Assembly (NCBI RefSeq): GCF_004345245.1
Contig: NZ_SLUQ01000001.1
Location: forward strand, 186,001 to 250,000
DNA from: Rhizobium sp. BK251
GTDB taxonomy: Bacteria; Pseudomonadota; Alphaproteobacteria; Rhizobiales; Rhizobiaceae
Direction of reading: 5' to 3'
Length of the DNA stretch: 64,000 bases
Part shown: positions 9,512-19,378 of the stretch, one piece after another
Layout of the letters: every line of letters starts with the position of its first letter
How positions within the stretch are numbered: the first letter of the stretch is position 1
The notes under the pieces: model-generated
Databases searched by the model: none
Told to the model about the DNA's origin: nothing
What the model saw: only the letters and a program-made list of their open reading frames with translations
Position numbers and translations under genes: made by a program

Positions 9512-9600
9512 TCGGCGTTGATGCAAGGCCTTGCCTGGGGGTGGCTTGACCATCCCGGCGATGCCTCGAAAACAATATCAGGGGAAACAGGGAGGGGAGA

Positions 9601-10614
9601 ATGCTGTCGCAGGTGTTGTCGGCGCTGGTCGTCATGGTCGCGGGCGTGTTTGTGTGCGCCGCCTATTTCGTGCTTTCCAACAAGATTCTCGATTGGGTCC
9701 TTCCCGCAGGCGAGGAGGACGTCGAAGCCGCTTCCCGCAATCTGCGGCGACGGGCCATTATCCGGCCATGGCTCTTCCTCGGCCCGGCCATCTTCCTTCT
9801 GGTTGTGTATCTCGTCTATCCCGTCATCGCGACCCTCATTCTTTCGTTCTACGATCGCAGCGGCGAGCAGTTCGTCGGCCTGGCAAATTACCAGTGGGCC
9901 ATCGGCGACCGTGAGTTTCGCCAGTCGATCTTCAACAACATTCTCTGGCTTGCGGTTGTCCCTGCAGCCTGCACGTTCTTCGGTCTCGTAATTGCGGTTC
10001 TGACCGACCGCATCTGGTGGGGCAACATCGCCAAGAGCATCGTCTTCATGCCGATGGCGATCTCCTTCGTCGGCGCGTCGGTGATCTGGAAGTTCATCTA
10101 TGAGTATCGCGGCCAGGGCGAGACGCAAATTGGCCTGCTGAACGCCATCGTCCAGCTTTTCGGTGGATCGCCGGCGGTCTGGATATCGGTTCCCTTCTGG
10201 AACAACTTCTTCCTGATGGTGATCCTCATCTGGATCCAGACGGGCTTTGCGATGGTCATCCTGTCGGCGGCGTTGCGCGGCATCCCCGAAGAGACGATCG
10301 AGGCCGCCGTCATCGACGGCGCCAATGGCTGGCAGATCTTCTGGAAGATCATGGTGCCGCAGGTCTGGGGCACGATCGCGGTCGTCTGGACCACCATCAC
10401 CATCCTCGTTCTCAAGGTCTTCGACATCGTCCTGACAATGACCAACGGGCAGTGGAGTACCATGGTCCTCGCAAACCTGATGTTTGACTGGATGTTCCGC
10501 GGAGGCGGCGATTCCGGCCGCAGCGCGGTCATCGCTATCATCATCATGCTGGCCGTGACACCGATCATGGTCTGGAACATCCGCCGCGCAAATCGCGAAC
10601 TGGGAGGTCATTGA
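9601..10614 (+). CDS. aglF: Alpha-glucoside ABC transporter permease AglF
   Basis: AglF is the MalF-like membrane subunit of the alpha-glucoside importer. The 337-residue protein has a first transmembrane segment near residues 5-25, a second hydrophobic stretch near 57-80, and the MalF/MalG-type permease domain with further helices. The coupling loop is visible as EAAVIDGANGWQIFWKIMVP (about residues 235-254), where the EAA motif contacts the ATPase. ATG 9601 follows a GGGAGGGGAG ribosome binding site. The stop lies one base before aglG, which shows an operon. Confidence 0.94.
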   Translation: MLSQVLSALVVMVAGVFVCAAYFVLSNKILDWVLPAGEEDVEAASRNLRRRAIIRPWLFLGPAIFLLVVYLVYPVIATLILSFYDRSGEQFVGLANYQWAIGDREFRQSIFNNILWLAVVPAACTFFGLVIAVLTDRIWWGNIAKSIVFMPMAISFVGASVIWKFIYEYRGQGETQIGLLNAIVQLFGGSPAVWISVPFWNNFFLMVILIWIQTGFAMVILSAALRGIPEETIEAAVIDGANGWQIFWKIMVPQVWGTIAVVWTTITILVLKVFDIVLTMTNGQWSTMVLANLMFDWMFRGGGDSGRSAVIAIIIMLAVTPIMVWNIRRANRELGGH

Positions 10615-10615
10615 A

Positions 10616-11773
10616 ATGGCGCTGTCCGAACGTCTTTCGCGAATTGGCCCCGCACGCCTCTTCCTTCACGCCGCGGTCCTTGTGCTTGTAGTGATCTGGC
10701 TCGTGCCGACGCTCGGCATCTTCGTCAGCGCCTTGCGCGACAAGGACCAGATCGTCGTCTCCGGCTGGTGGACGTCCTTTGCGGGCTCGAACCAGACCCA
10801 GGCCCTGCGCCTAGGCACCGCGGATCAGCAGAAGCAGGATGGTACGAACTACGTGATCTCCGGTTCGCTGCTGGAGTCCGGCAGTCATGTGGTCCGGTCC
10901 TTCGGCATCCGTGTGCAGGATCCGTCGGCCTTCGAAGCCGGCACGACCGCCGATCTCGGGGAGGGCGAGACGCTGCTCATTAACAGCGACGGGACCTATG
11001 TCTACACGAAGAACGCGCCCTTCGACGATTCACGCGGCCGGCGCGTCTACCTCACCGTCGCGACCCCACCCGAATTCACGCTCGACAACTATCACAACGT
11101 GCTGAATTCGGAGGGCATCGGGCAGTCCTTCATCAATTCGCTGACCGTAGCCGTCCCGGCGACGATCATTCCGATCCTGATTGCTGCCTTTGCCGCCTAT
11201 GCGCTAGCATGGATGGAGTTTCCCGGGCGGGCATTGCTGATCGCACTTGTCGTCGGCCTCATCGTCGTGCCGCTGCAGATGTCGCTCATACCGCTGTTGC
11301 GCATGTATAACGAGATCGGCAACCTCTTCGGCGTGCCCTCGAAAACCTATGCCGGCATCTGGCTTGCGCATACCGCGTTCGGCATGCCGCTGGCGATCTA
11401 CCTGCTGCGCAACTACATCTCCGGCCTTCCGAAGGAAATCATCGAATCCGCTCGCGTCGATGGCGCCAACGACTTCGAGATTTTCGTCCGAATCATCCTC
11501 CCGCTTTCCTTTCCCGCACTCGCCTCGTTTGCGATCTTCCAGTTCCTCTGGGTGTGGAACGACCTGCTCGTCGCCATGGTCTTCCTCGGCACCACCAAGG
11601 ACAAGCTCGTGCTCACCGGCGCGCTCAATGCGCTTCTCGGCTCGCGCGGCGGCAACTGGGAAATCCTCACGGCTTCGGCCTTCGTCACGATCATCGTGCC
11701 ACTGCTCGTCTTCTTCGGGTTGCAGCGCTACCTCGTGCGCGGCCTGCTGGCTGGGTCGGTGAAGGGAGGCTGA
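10616..11773 (+). CDS. aglG: Alpha-glucoside ABC transporter permease AglG with enlarged periplasmic loop
   Basis: AglG is the second, MalG-like permease subunit. Its EAA loop reads ESARVDGANDFEIFVRIILP (about residues 280-299). At 385 residues it is roughly 100 longer than a typical MalG-type permease of 270-300 residues. The extra length is a hydrophilic region between the first and second membrane helices, about residues 45-160, which must lie in the periplasm. An enlarged periplasmic loop could contact the substrate-binding protein, as the P2 loop of E. coli MalF does, but here it sits in the MalG partner. The gene follows aglF after one base. Confidence 0.94.
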   Translation: MALSERLSRIGPARLFLHAAVLVLVVIWLVPTLGIFVSALRDKDQIVVSGWWTSFAGSNQTQALRLGTADQQKQDGTNYVISGSLLESGSHVVRSFGIRVQDPSAFEAGTTADLGEGETLLINSDGTYVYTKNAPFDDSRGRRVYLTVATPPEFTLDNYHNVLNSEGIGQSFINSLTVAVPATIIPILIAAFAAYALAWMEFPGRALLIALVVGLIVVPLQMSLIPLLRMYNEIGNLFGVPSKTYAGIWLAHTAFGMPLAIYLLRNYISGLPKEIIESARVDGANDFEIFVRIILPLSFPALASFAIFQFLWVWNDLLVAMVFLGTTKDKLVLTGALNALLGSRGGNWEILTASAFVTIIVPLLVFFGLQRYLVRGLLAGSVKGG

Positions 11774-11808
11774 CCAGAATTGCCCTTTGCATCAAACAGG
11801 AACTCAGA

Positions 11809-13461
11809 ATGACGACTGCATCCCAAACCACATTGACGGCGGACAAGGACTGGTGGCGCGGCGCGGTGATCTATCAGATTTATCCGCGCTCCTACCAGGA
11901 TTCGAACGGCGACGGCATCGGCGACCTCAAGGGCATCACCGCCCGCCTGCCGCATGTCGCCGCCCTCGGTGCCGACGCGATCTGGATATCGCCCTTCTTT
12001 ACCTCGCCGATGCGGGATTTCGGCTATGACGTCTCCGATTACGAGAACGTCGATCCGATCTTCGGAACGCTGGTGGATTTCGACAGCCTGATCGCGGAGG
12101 CGCATCGCCTCGGTATCCGCGTCATGATCGACCTCGTCATCTCACACAGCTCGGACCAGCATCCCTGGTTCGTCGAAAGCCGCGCCGGCAAGACCAACCC
12201 GAAGGCCGACTGGTACGTCTGGGCCGATGCGAAACCGGATGGCACGCCGCCGAACAACTGGCTGTCGATCTTCGGCGGATCCGCCTGGGCCTGGGATCCG
12301 ACGCGCATGCAGTACTACATGCACAACTTCCTGACCTCGCAGCCGGACCTGAACCTGCACAATCGCGAAGTCCAGGACAGGCTTCTGGATATCGTCCGTT
12401 TCTGGTTGCAACGCGGCGTCGACGGCTTCCGGCTCGATACGATCAATTTCTACTTCCACGACAAGCTTCTGCGCGACAACCCGGCGCTCGCCCCGGAACG
12501 GCGCAATGCCTCGACCGCGCCTGCGGTCAATCCCTATAACTTCCAGGAGCACATCTACGACAAGAACCGCCCGGAGAACCTCGAGTTCCTGAAGCGTTTC
12601 CGCGCCGTTCTCGAGGAATTTCCGGCGATCGCCGCTGTCGGCGAAGTGGGCGACAGCCAGCGTGGCCTGGAGATCGTCGGCGAATACACCTCCGGCAACG
12701 ACAAGATGCATATGTGCTATGCCTTCGAGTTCCTCTCGCCGGATCCGCTTTCTCCCCATCGCATCGAGGATGTGATGGAGGATTTTGCCGCCGCAGCGCC
12801 CGATGGCTGGGCCTGCTGGGCCTTCTCCAATCATGACGTCATGCGTCATGTTAGCCGCTGGGGCGGCCTCGTCGCCGATCATGATGCCTTCGCCAAGCAG
12901 TATGCGGCGATCCTGATGACGCTGCGCGGTTCGGTCTGCCTCTACCAGGGCGAGGAGCTGGGCCTCACGGAAGCCGATCTCGCCTATCAGGATCTCCAGG
13001 ACCCATACGGCATCCAGTTTTGGCCGGAGTTCAAGGGCCGTGACGGTTGCCGCACGCCGATGGTGTGGGATTCTCAGGTTGCACAGGGCGCCTTCTCGAC
13101 GGTCAAGCCGTGGCTGCCGGTGCCGGTCGAGCATATTCTGCGGGCGGTCAGCGTGCAGCAGGGCGACGAGAACTCCGTTCTCGAGCAGTACCGACGCTTC
13201 ATCGCCTTCCGCAAGCAGTATCCGGCATTCGCCAAGGGCAGCATCGAGTTTCTCGAACCGCAGGATGATGTGCTGATGTTCCTGCGCGAGCATGGAAACG
13301 AGACGATCCTGTGCGTCTTCAACATGAGCCCAGCCGAGAGCGCGATTGTTCTGCCGGCCGGGGAATGGCAGGCGCTGTCCGGCCACGGTTTCGTCAGCAA
13401 CAGCTATGGCGACAAGATCGATATTCCGGCGTGGGGGGCGTATTTCGCCCGCCTGGCTTAA
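11809..13461 (+). CDS. aglA: Alpha-glucosidase AglA (glycoside hydrolase family 13)
   Basis: AglA is a cytoplasmic GH13 alpha-glucosidase that hydrolyses imported sucrose, maltose or related sugars to monosaccharides. The 550-residue product shows the family regions: DLVISHSSD (region I), GFRLDTINF with the nucleophile Asp (region II), GEVGD with the acid/base Glu (region III), and SNHD with the transition-state Asp (region IV). There is no signal peptide. I set the start at ATG 11809 because the family N-terminus DWWRGAVIYQIYPRSY begins shortly after; the open frame extends upstream into aglG, which is chance. It sits between aglG and aglK in the operon. Confidence 0.95.
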   Translation: MTTASQTTLTADKDWWRGAVIYQIYPRSYQDSNGDGIGDLKGITARLPHVAALGADAIWISPFFTSPMRDFGYDVSDYENVDPIFGTLVDFDSLIAEAHRLGIRVMIDLVISHSSDQHPWFVESRAGKTNPKADWYVWADAKPDGTPPNNWLSIFGGSAWAWDPTRMQYYMHNFLTSQPDLNLHNREVQDRLLDIVRFWLQRGVDGFRLDTINFYFHDKLLRDNPALAPERRNASTAPAVNPYNFQEHIYDKNRPENLEFLKRFRAVLEEFPAIAAVGEVGDSQRGLEIVGEYTSGNDKMHMCYAFEFLSPDPLSPHRIEDVMEDFAAAAPDGWACWAFSNHDVMRHVSRWGGLVADHDAFAKQYAAILMTLRGSVCLYQGEELGLTEADLAYQDLQDPYGIQFWPEFKGRDGCRTPMVWDSQVAQGAFSTVKPWLPVPVEHILRAVSVQQGDENSVLEQYRRFIAFRKQYPAFAKGSIEFLEPQDDVLMFLREHGNETILCVFNMSPAESAIVLPAGEWQALSGHGFVSNSYGDKIDIPAWGAYFARLA

Positions 13462-13482
13462 GGATCAAGAGGGGAGAGGCAG

Positions 13483-14571
13483 ATGACGGCACTTGTACTG
13501 AAGGATATTCGCAAGACCTATGGTTCGGTAAAGGTGCTGCACGGCATCGACCTCGAGATCGGTCAGGGGGAGTTCATCGTTTTCGTCGGCCCATCGGGCT
13601 GCGGCAAGTCCACGCTCCTTCGCATGATCGCCGGCCTCGAAAGCATCACGGCCGGAGACATGATCATCGACGGAAAGCGGGTCAACGAGGTTCCTCCGTC
13701 CCGGCGCGGCATCGCCATGGTGTTCCAGTCCTATGCGCTTTATCCGCACATGACGGTCTACGACAACATGGCCTTCGGCATGCGTATCGCGAAGGAAAGC
13801 AAGGATGAAATCGACAGACGCGTGCGTTCCGCTGCCGATATCCTTCAGCTGACCCAGTATCTGGATCGCCTTCCCAAGGCGCTTTCCGGCGGTCAGCGCC
13901 AGCGTGTTGCGATCGGCCGCGCCATCTGCCGCAACCCCAAGGTATTCCTGTTCGACGAGCCGCTGTCGAACCTGGACGCAGCCCTGCGTGTCGCCACCCG
14001 CATCGAGATCGCCAAGCTCAACGACTCGATGCCCGATACCACCATGATCTACGTGACCCACGACCAGGTCGAAGCGATGACGCTCGCCGACCGCATCGTC
14101 GTGCTTTCGGCAGGGCGCATCGAGCAGGTGGGTGCGCCCCTCGATCTCTATGAGCGGCCGGCCAATCTCTTCGTCGCGAAGTTCATCGGCTCCCCGGCAA
14201 TGAACATCATTCCGGCCGAGATCACTGCGACCGGTGATACGACGACCGTGAAGCTTACCGGCGGCAAGTCTGTAACGCTGGACATACCGACGCCTGCGTC
14301 CGAAAAGGGCAAGACCGCGAGCTTCGGCGTCCGTCCCGAGGATCTCATCGTCTCTAACAGCGACGACTACCTCTTCGAAGGCGAGGTCGCCATAGTCGAG
14401 GCGCTTGGAGAAGTGACGCTTCTCTATATCGAGGGCCTCGTCCAGGACGAACCGATCATCGTCAAGCTACCCGGCATCGTCGATGTCCACAGGGGGCACA
14501 AGATGCATTTCACGGCCGCCAGGCAGAAGCTGCATCTCTTTGACGGCACAGGGCATAGCTATCGGAAGTAA
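13483..14571 (+). CDS. aglK: Alpha-glucoside ABC transporter ATP-binding protein AglK
   Basis: AglK is the MalK/UgpC-type ATPase that drives the Agl importer from the cytoplasmic side. The 362-residue protein has Walker A GPSGCGKST (about residues 38-46), the Q-loop in VFQSYALYPHMTV, signature LSGGQRQRVAIGRA (about 135-148), Walker B VFLFDEPLSNLD and the switch His in YVTHDQ. The C-terminal TOBE regulatory domain starts near residue 240. It is the last gene of aglEFGAK. Being a MalK-type ATPase, it may be shared with other sugar importers, but that is a general family property. Confidence 0.95.
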   Translation: MTALVLKDIRKTYGSVKVLHGIDLEIGQGEFIVFVGPSGCGKSTLLRMIAGLESITAGDMIIDGKRVNEVPPSRRGIAMVFQSYALYPHMTVYDNMAFGMRIAKESKDEIDRRVRSAADILQLTQYLDRLPKALSGGQRQRVAIGRAICRNPKVFLFDEPLSNLDAALRVATRIEIAKLNDSMPDTTMIYVTHDQVEAMTLADRIVVLSAGRIEQVGAPLDLYERPANLFVAKFIGSPAMNIIPAEITATGDTTTVKLTGGKSVTLDIPTPASEKGKTASFGVRPEDLIVSNSDDYLFEGEVAIVEALGEVTLLYIEGLVQDEPIIVKLPGIVDVHRGHKMHFTAARQKLHLFDGTGHSYRK

Positions 14572-14686
14572 CTTATAAAACGTGGTTAACAATCCGTTAA
14601 ATGGCCAGTTCGGGCCGCGGATTCATACCTTCTGTTAAGAGTTGCCCTGTTAGTTTCCGGCACAGGAATTTTCAGGGAAAATTGTA

Positions 14687-15097
14687 ATGGGTATTTCCTC
14701 CTCCGGCCAACCGAACCATTTCCTGAACAAGGAAGAGTCCTTCATGTACGACCGCGAAGGACGGTTCAGGATGGAGGATACGATGAATGCCGCCCGTATC
14801 GAGTATACCGAGAAGGGCGTGATGCACATGGCGTCGCGCCGTTGCGACATAATCCGCATCTCGCTGAGCAGCGCCACGCTTGCCATCATGACGAAGTTCA
14901 ATGTGCCGCGGCAATTCTACCTTGATATACCCGATGCCCGAATCATGAAGGTCGGCTGCATGCTGATGCGAATGAACGCCAACAATACCATCGAGGTGCG
15001 CTTCCTTCGCCTGCTGACGCAGAAGGAGCTGGACCGGATCTTCGTCTACAGCACCCATCCTGCCCATCGCGACCGCGTTCTCGACGCCCGCGGCTGA
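14687..15097 (+). CDS. Small PilZ-like domain protein
   Basis: The 136-residue protein is cytoplasmic, with no signal peptide or membrane segment. Its central part (residues about 50-100; CDIIRISLSSATL, then a FYLDIPD-like strand and CMLMRM strand) resembles the beta-barrel of PilZ-like proteins that are common and often degenerate in rhizobia. The canonical c-di-GMP motif RxxxR...DxSxxG is not clearly present, so I do not claim nucleotide binding. The gene is monocistronic, ends in a shared terminator, and may respond to envelope or motility signals, but this is not shown by sequence. Confidence 0.6.
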   Translation: MGISSSGQPNHFLNKEESFMYDREGRFRMEDTMNAARIEYTEKGVMHMASRRCDIIRISLSSATLAIMTKFNVPRQFYLDIPDARIMKVGCMLMRMNANNTIEVRFLRLLTQKELDRIFVYSTHPAHRDRVLDARG

Positions 15098-15120
15098 CGC
15101 CGGTCTGGCAATCATCAAAG

Positions 15121-15160
15121 AAAAAGCCCCGCGCGGCATCCGCCGGCGGGGCTTTTTCTT
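15121..15160. terminator. Bidirectional terminator between the PilZ-like gene and edd
   Basis: An AAAAAGCCCCGC stem pairs with GCGGGGCTTTTT around a short loop. A-tract on one side and T-tract on the other allow termination in both directions, which suits the convergent genes that flank it. Confidence 0.93.
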
Positions 15161-15176
15161 GTCGTGTTGAAGCATC

Positions 15177-16997
15177 CTAGTGGAAGAGAACGCTTGCCCC
15201 GTGATCGGCCGGACCCGCGGCCCTGCGGAACGGCGCGAAGAGCTCGCGGCCCATGCCGAACTCGTTGTCGGATAGGTTTGTCTCGGCTGCCTCGCGCTCG
15301 GCGAGCTCGGCCGCATCCACCAGCAGTTCGAGCGTGCCCGCGACGGCATCGAGGCGAATGATGTCGCCGTCGCGAATGCGCGCGATCGGCCCGCCTTCGA
15401 CGGCCTCTGGCGTCACGTGGATGGCGGCCGGTACCTTGCCGGAGGCGCCGGACATGCGTCCATCCGTGAGCAAGGCGACGCGGAAGCCACGATCCTGGAG
15501 CACGCCGAGCGGCGGCGTCAGCTTGTGCAGCTCCGGCATGCCGTTCGCCTTAGGTCCCTGGAAGCGGACGACCGCGACGAAATCGCGGTTGAGCTTGCCG
15601 GCCTTGAACGCATCCTGCAGCTCCTGCTGATGATGGAAGACGATCGCCGGCGCCTCGATGACATGGCGCTCCGGCTTGACCGCGGAGATCTTGATGACGG
15701 CCCTGCCGAGATTGCCTTTCAGCATCTTCAAGCCGCCATTGGACTGGAAGGGCGTCTCGATGCTGGCGAGCACCTTTGGATCATGGCTCTTTTCCGGCGA
15801 AGGCTCGCGGACCACGGCACCGTTTTCGCCGAGCTTGGCGTCGATCGTGTAAGCCTCCAGGCCCTGGCCGAAGACCGTGCGGACGTCGTCATGCAGAAGC
15901 CCGTGCTTCAGCAGTTCCTTGATCAGGAATCCCATGCCGCCGGCGGCATGGAAATGGTTCACGTCCGCAAGGCCGTTCGGATAGACGCGGGCGAGCAGCG
16001 GGATCGCATCCGACAGGTCTGAAATGTCCTGCCAGGTAAGCATGATGCCGGCAGCGCGCGCCATGGCGACGAGATGCAGAGTGTGGTTGGTCGAGCCACC
16101 TGTCGCATGCAGGCCGACGACGCCGTTGACGATCGAACGTTCGTCGATCATCTCGCCGGCAGGCGTGAATTCGTTGCCGAGCGCGGTGATGGCCAGTGCC
16201 CGCTTGGTCGCCTCACGCGTCAGCGCTTCGCGCAGCGGCGTGCCGGGGTTGACGAATGATGCGCCCGGCATGTGGAAGCCCATGATTTCCATCAGCATCT
16301 GGTTGGAATTCGCCGTGCCGTAGAAGGTGCAGGTGCCTGGTCCGTGATAGGACTTCGATTCAGCCTCCAGCAGTTCGGCACGGCCGACCTTGCCTTCCGC
16401 ATAGAGCTGGCGAATGCGCGACTTCTCATCGTTCGGCAGGCCGGAGGTCATCGGGCCGGCAGGTACGAAGATCGAAGGCAGATGCCCGAAGGATAGGGCC
16501 GCGATGACGAGCCCGGGGACGATCTTGTCGCAGACGCCGAGGAAGACTGCCGCATCGAACATGTTGTGCGAGAGCCCGACGCCGGCCGACATGGCGATGA
16601 GGTCGCGCGAAAACAGCGAGAGCTCCATCCCCGGCTGGCCCTGGGTGACGCCGTCGCACATGGCCGGCACGCCGCCCGCCACCTGCGCCACGCCGCCCGC
16701 TTCCTTTGCGGCCTCGCGGATGATCGCCGGATAGGTCTCGAACGGCTGATGCGCGGAAAGCATGTCATTGTAGGAGGTGATGATGCCGAGGTTGGGAACG
16801 CGCTCGCCGGCGAGCGCCTCCTTGTCGGCGGGGGAACAGACCGCAAATCCATGCGCGAGATTGCCGCAGGAAAGTACCGCGCGGTGGACCCCCTCCGAAG
16901 CGGCGGCCCTGACGCGTTCGATGTAGCGTTCGCGGGTGGGCTTCGAACGTTCGACGATACGTGCGGTTATGGCGGAGATACGTGCGTCAGCGGACAT
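15177..16997 (-). CDS. edd: Phosphogluconate dehydratase Edd
   Basis: Edd is the cytosolic iron-sulfur dehydratase that converts 6-phosphogluconate to 2-keto-3-deoxy-6-phosphogluconate, the first dedicated step of the Entner-Doudoroff pathway, the main glucose route in rhizobia. The 606-residue length and IlvD/Edd family segments are intact: [19 protein letters not shown] (about residues 155-173), GVCDKIVPG (about 199-207) and [15 protein letters not shown] (about 310-324). Conserved Cys residues for the [4Fe-4S] cluster are visible in these motifs. It is the third gene of zwf-pgl-edd, 63 bases after pgl; eda is not in this window. Confidence 0.97.
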   Translation of the reverse strand: MSADARISAITARIVERSKPTRERYIERVRAAASEGVHRAVLSCGNLAHGFAVCSPADKEALAGERVPNLGIITSYNDMLSAHQPFETYPAIIREAAKEAGGVAQVAGGVPAMCDGVTQGQPGMELSLFSRDLIAMSAGVGLSHNMFDAAVFLGVCDKIVPGLVIAALSFGHLPSIFVPAGPMTSGLPNDEKSRIRQLYAEGKVGRAELLEAESKSYHGPGTCTFYGTANSNQMLMEIMGFHMPGASFVNPGTPLREALTREATKRALAITALGNEFTPAGEMIDERSIVNGVVGLHATGGSTNHTLHLVAMARAAGIMLTWQDISDLSDAIPLLARVYPNGLADVNHFHAAGGMGFLIKELLKHGLLHDDVRTVFGQGLEAYTIDAKLGENGAVVREPSPEKSHDPKVLASIETPFQSNGGLKMLKGNLGRAVIKISAVKPERHVIEAPAIVFHHQQELQDAFKAGKLNRDFVAVVRFQGPKANGMPELHKLTPPLGVLQDRGFRVALLTDGRMSGASGKVPAAIHVTPEAVEGGPIARIRDGDIIRLDAVAGTLELLVDAAELAEREAAETNLSDNEFGMGRELFAPFRRAAGPADHGASVLFH

Positions 16998-17060
16998 GGT
17001 GGATCCTGCCTTATCTTATTCGCTAGCTATGTGTTCGGCTCTCGGCGGCGGATCGCGGCG

Positions 17061-17759
17061 TCAGGGAGCCCAGTAGATTTCGATCGGGGAGGTGGCGTGC
17101 CGAAGAACGGCGCGGATCGGCATTTCGGCTTCGTCCCCCGCGGACTGGGCCTTGGCGAGCACTTCCTTCTTGCTCTCGCCTTCGATGTGAAGCACGAGAA
17201 GACGGGCATCCTGAAGACTGGAGAACGTAAATGTCAGCCGCTCTTCGCCCGCATCTGCCGCTTCCATCGTGATGATGCCGCGCGGCGTCTTCGGGTCGAG
17301 AGCCGTCTTCAGATTGTTGCCGCCTGGAAAGAACGAGGCCGTGTGCCCGTCGCCGCCCATGCCGAGAATGACGACATCGAAGGGATTTCCGATCGATGCC
17401 GTTTCGGCCGTTGCGAGCTTGGCTGCTGCCTCTGCCGAACCCGCTTCGTGGAAGAGCGGCAGGAAGCGCGCAGCCTTGGCTTTGCCCTGCAGCAGGTTCG
17501 TGTTGACGAGGAGGTGGTTGGAGCGCGGATTGTCCGCCTGCACGAAGCGCTCGTCGACGAGCGTTATCGTCACTTTCTCCCAATCAAGCGACCGCCCCGA
17601 AAGCACCTGGAAGAAGGCTTTTGGCGTCGATCCCCCGGAGACCGCAAGGCTCGCCGCGCCGCGCGCTTCGATCGCGCTGGCGAGTGCGCTGGTCACCCTG
17701 TCGGCCAGCTTGCCGGCAAGTTCGGCCCCGTTCGCAAAGGCATGCATTGTTGCCGTCAT
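17061..17759 (-). CDS. pgl: 6-phosphogluconolactonase
   Basis: Pgl hydrolyses 6-phosphogluconolactone to 6-phosphogluconate in the cytosol, between Zwf and Edd. The 232-residue length is normal. Family motifs include AVSGGSTPKAFF (about residues 37-48), the strand ITLVDERFV (about 66-74) followed by NLLLVNTNLL-like sequence, and the active-site DVVILGMGGDGHTASFFPG (about 129-147). It starts 9 bases after the zwf stop, so the two genes are co-transcribed and probably co-translated. Confidence 0.95.
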   Translation of the reverse strand: MTATMHAFANGAELAGKLADRVTSALASAIEARGAASLAVSGGSTPKAFFQVLSGRSLDWEKVTITLVDERFVQADNPRSNHLLVNTNLLQGKAKAARFLPLFHEAGSAEAAAKLATAETASIGNPFDVVILGMGGDGHTASFFPGGNNLKTALDPKTPRGIITMEAADAGEERLTFTFSSLQDARLLVLHIEGESKKEVLAKAQSAGDEAEMPIRAVLRHATSPIEIYWAP

Positions 17760-17768
17760 GGCTTCACC

Positions 17769-19244
17769 CTAGATGTTGTCGTGCCAAGTGCGGCCATCGC
17801 GCTCGATGAGTGCGATCGCCTGGCTGGGGCCCCAGGTGCCGGCGGTATAGCCCTGCACGCGCTGGCCGGTCGCATCCCATCCCTTCAGGATCGGATCGAC
17901 CCAATGCCAGGCCGCCTCCACTTCGTCACGGCGCATGAAGAGGGTCTGGTTCGAACGGATGACGTCCATCAGCAGCCGCTCGTAGGCATCCGGGTTACGG
18001 ACATGGAAGGAATCCGCAAAGCTCATGTCGAGCGAAACGTTGCGCAGGCGCATGCCGCCCGGGCCTGGGTCCTTGATCATCAGCGACTGCTTCACGCCTT
18101 CGTCGGGCTGAAGGCGAATGATCAGCTGGTTGGCAACGATGCGGCCAGCCGCCTGATCGAAGATCGAGTGCGGGATCGGCTTGAAGGTGATGACGATTTC
18201 CGACATGCGCGCCGCGAGCCGCTTGCCCGTGCGGATGTAGAAGGGAACGCCGGCCCAGCGCCAGTTGCCGATCTCCGCCTTGATCGCGACGAAAGTCTCG
18301 GTATCGGAGACGCCGCCTTCGAGTTCTTCAAGGTAGCCCTTTACCGGCCCGCCCGCCGAAGCGCCGGCGCGGTACTGGCCGCGCACCGTGGCGTGCTCGA
18401 CATTGGAAGCGGTAATCGGTTTCAGCGCGCGCAGGACCTTGAGCTTCTCGTCGCGCACCGCCTCGGAATCCATGGAGGAGGGAACTTCCATCGCCACGAG
18501 GCAGAGCAGCTGCATGATATGGTTCTGCACCATGTCGCGCAGGGCGCCGGCCTTGTCGTAGTACCCGGCACGTCCCTCGAGCCCGACGGACTCGGCCACG
18601 GTTATCTGCACATGGTCGATATGGTTGGCGTTCCACAGCGGCTCGTAGAGCGCGTTGGCAAAGCGCAGCGCCATCAGGTTCTGCACCGTCTCCTTGCCGA
18701 GATAGTGGTCGATACGGAAGATCTGCTCTTCCTTGAAGGCCTTGCCGATCGTGTCGTTGAGCTCGAGCGCCGAGGCGAGGTCGCGGCCGATCGGCTTCTC
18801 GACGACAATTCGTGTGGACTTGGTGATCAGCTTGTGGTCGCGGATCTTCTCGGAAATATCGCCGAAGATGCCGGGAGCAACCGCGAGGTAGAACGCGCGT
18901 ACGCGGTCTTTGCCATCCTCGAGAAGTTTCTTCAGTTCATCCCAGCCCTGGTCGGACCTGGCGTCCACGGATACGTAGTAGAGCCGCGAGCAGAACTTTG
19001 CGACCTGCTCCTCGTCGTACTCGCCCTTCTTGAGGTGTTCCTTGAGGGCTTCCTGCGCGAACTTCCGGTATTCCTCGTTCGAAACGGCACTGCGGGAAGC
19101 GCCGATTACGCGCGTCGGTTCGGTGAACTGACCTTCGACCTGACGATGGTAGAGTGCGGGCAAGAGCTTGCGTTCCGCGAGGTCGCCGCTGCCACCGAAG
19201 ACGACGTAGTCAAAGGGTTCAACGGGAATAATTTGGCTGCTCAT
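17769..19244 (-). CDS. zwf: Glucose-6-phosphate 1-dehydrogenase
   Basis: Zwf oxidises glucose-6-phosphate to the lactone with NADP(+) reduction, feeding both the Entner-Doudoroff and pentose phosphate routes. The 491-residue enzyme has normal length. The N-terminal nucleotide-binding motif is FGGSGDLAERKLLPAL (about residues 16-31, the GxxGDLA fingerprint), and the active-site signature is RIDHYLGKE (about 174-182), containing the catalytic His. It is the first gene of zwf-pgl-edd. The 134-base upstream gap holds an AT-rich imperfect palindrome that could serve a regulator. Confidence 0.97.
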   Translation of the reverse strand: MSSQIIPVEPFDYVVFGGSGDLAERKLLPALYHRQVEGQFTEPTRVIGASRSAVSNEEYRKFAQEALKEHLKKGEYDEEQVAKFCSRLYYVSVDARSDQGWDELKKLLEDGKDRVRAFYLAVAPGIFGDISEKIRDHKLITKSTRIVVEKPIGRDLASALELNDTIGKAFKEEQIFRIDHYLGKETVQNLMALRFANALYEPLWNANHIDHVQITVAESVGLEGRAGYYDKAGALRDMVQNHIMQLLCLVAMEVPSSMDSEAVRDEKLKVLRALKPITASNVEHATVRGQYRAGASAGGPVKGYLEELEGGVSDTETFVAIKAEIGNWRWAGVPFYIRTGKRLAARMSEIVITFKPIPHSIFDQAAGRIVANQLIIRLQPDEGVKQSLMIKDPGPGGMRLRNVSLDMSFADSFHVRNPDAYERLLMDVIRSNQTLFMRRDEVEAAWHWVDPILKGWDATGQRVQGYTAGTWGPSQAIALIERDGRTWHDNI

Positions 19245-19278
19245 GAGGTGTCTCTCAATCGGTCATGGTTGACGGCTC

Positions 19279-19300
19279 TTTTAATCTAATCGATTTAAAA
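19279..19300. promoter_or_regulatory. AT-rich imperfect palindrome upstream of zwf
   Basis: About 35 bases before the zwf start lies an AT-rich stretch with TTTTAA at one end and TTAAAA at the other, around a near-central ATCGAT. It stands out in GC-rich DNA and could be a binding site for a sugar-phosphate regulator of the HexR type or simply the promoter -10 region. The symmetry is imperfect. Confidence 0.35.
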
Positions 19301-19378
19301 AAGCCAGTGTGCAATGCAATGAATCTGGTCGTCTATGGTTTTAGAGCGAATTGCCGCGCGTGGAAATCCGCAATCTCG

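Noticed and set aside
16566..19289. A 907-codon open frame on the plus strand
   Set aside because: It runs antisense through edd, pgl and zwf, all of which have clear family motifs on the minus strand. Long antisense frames are expected in DNA of this GC content and codon usage.
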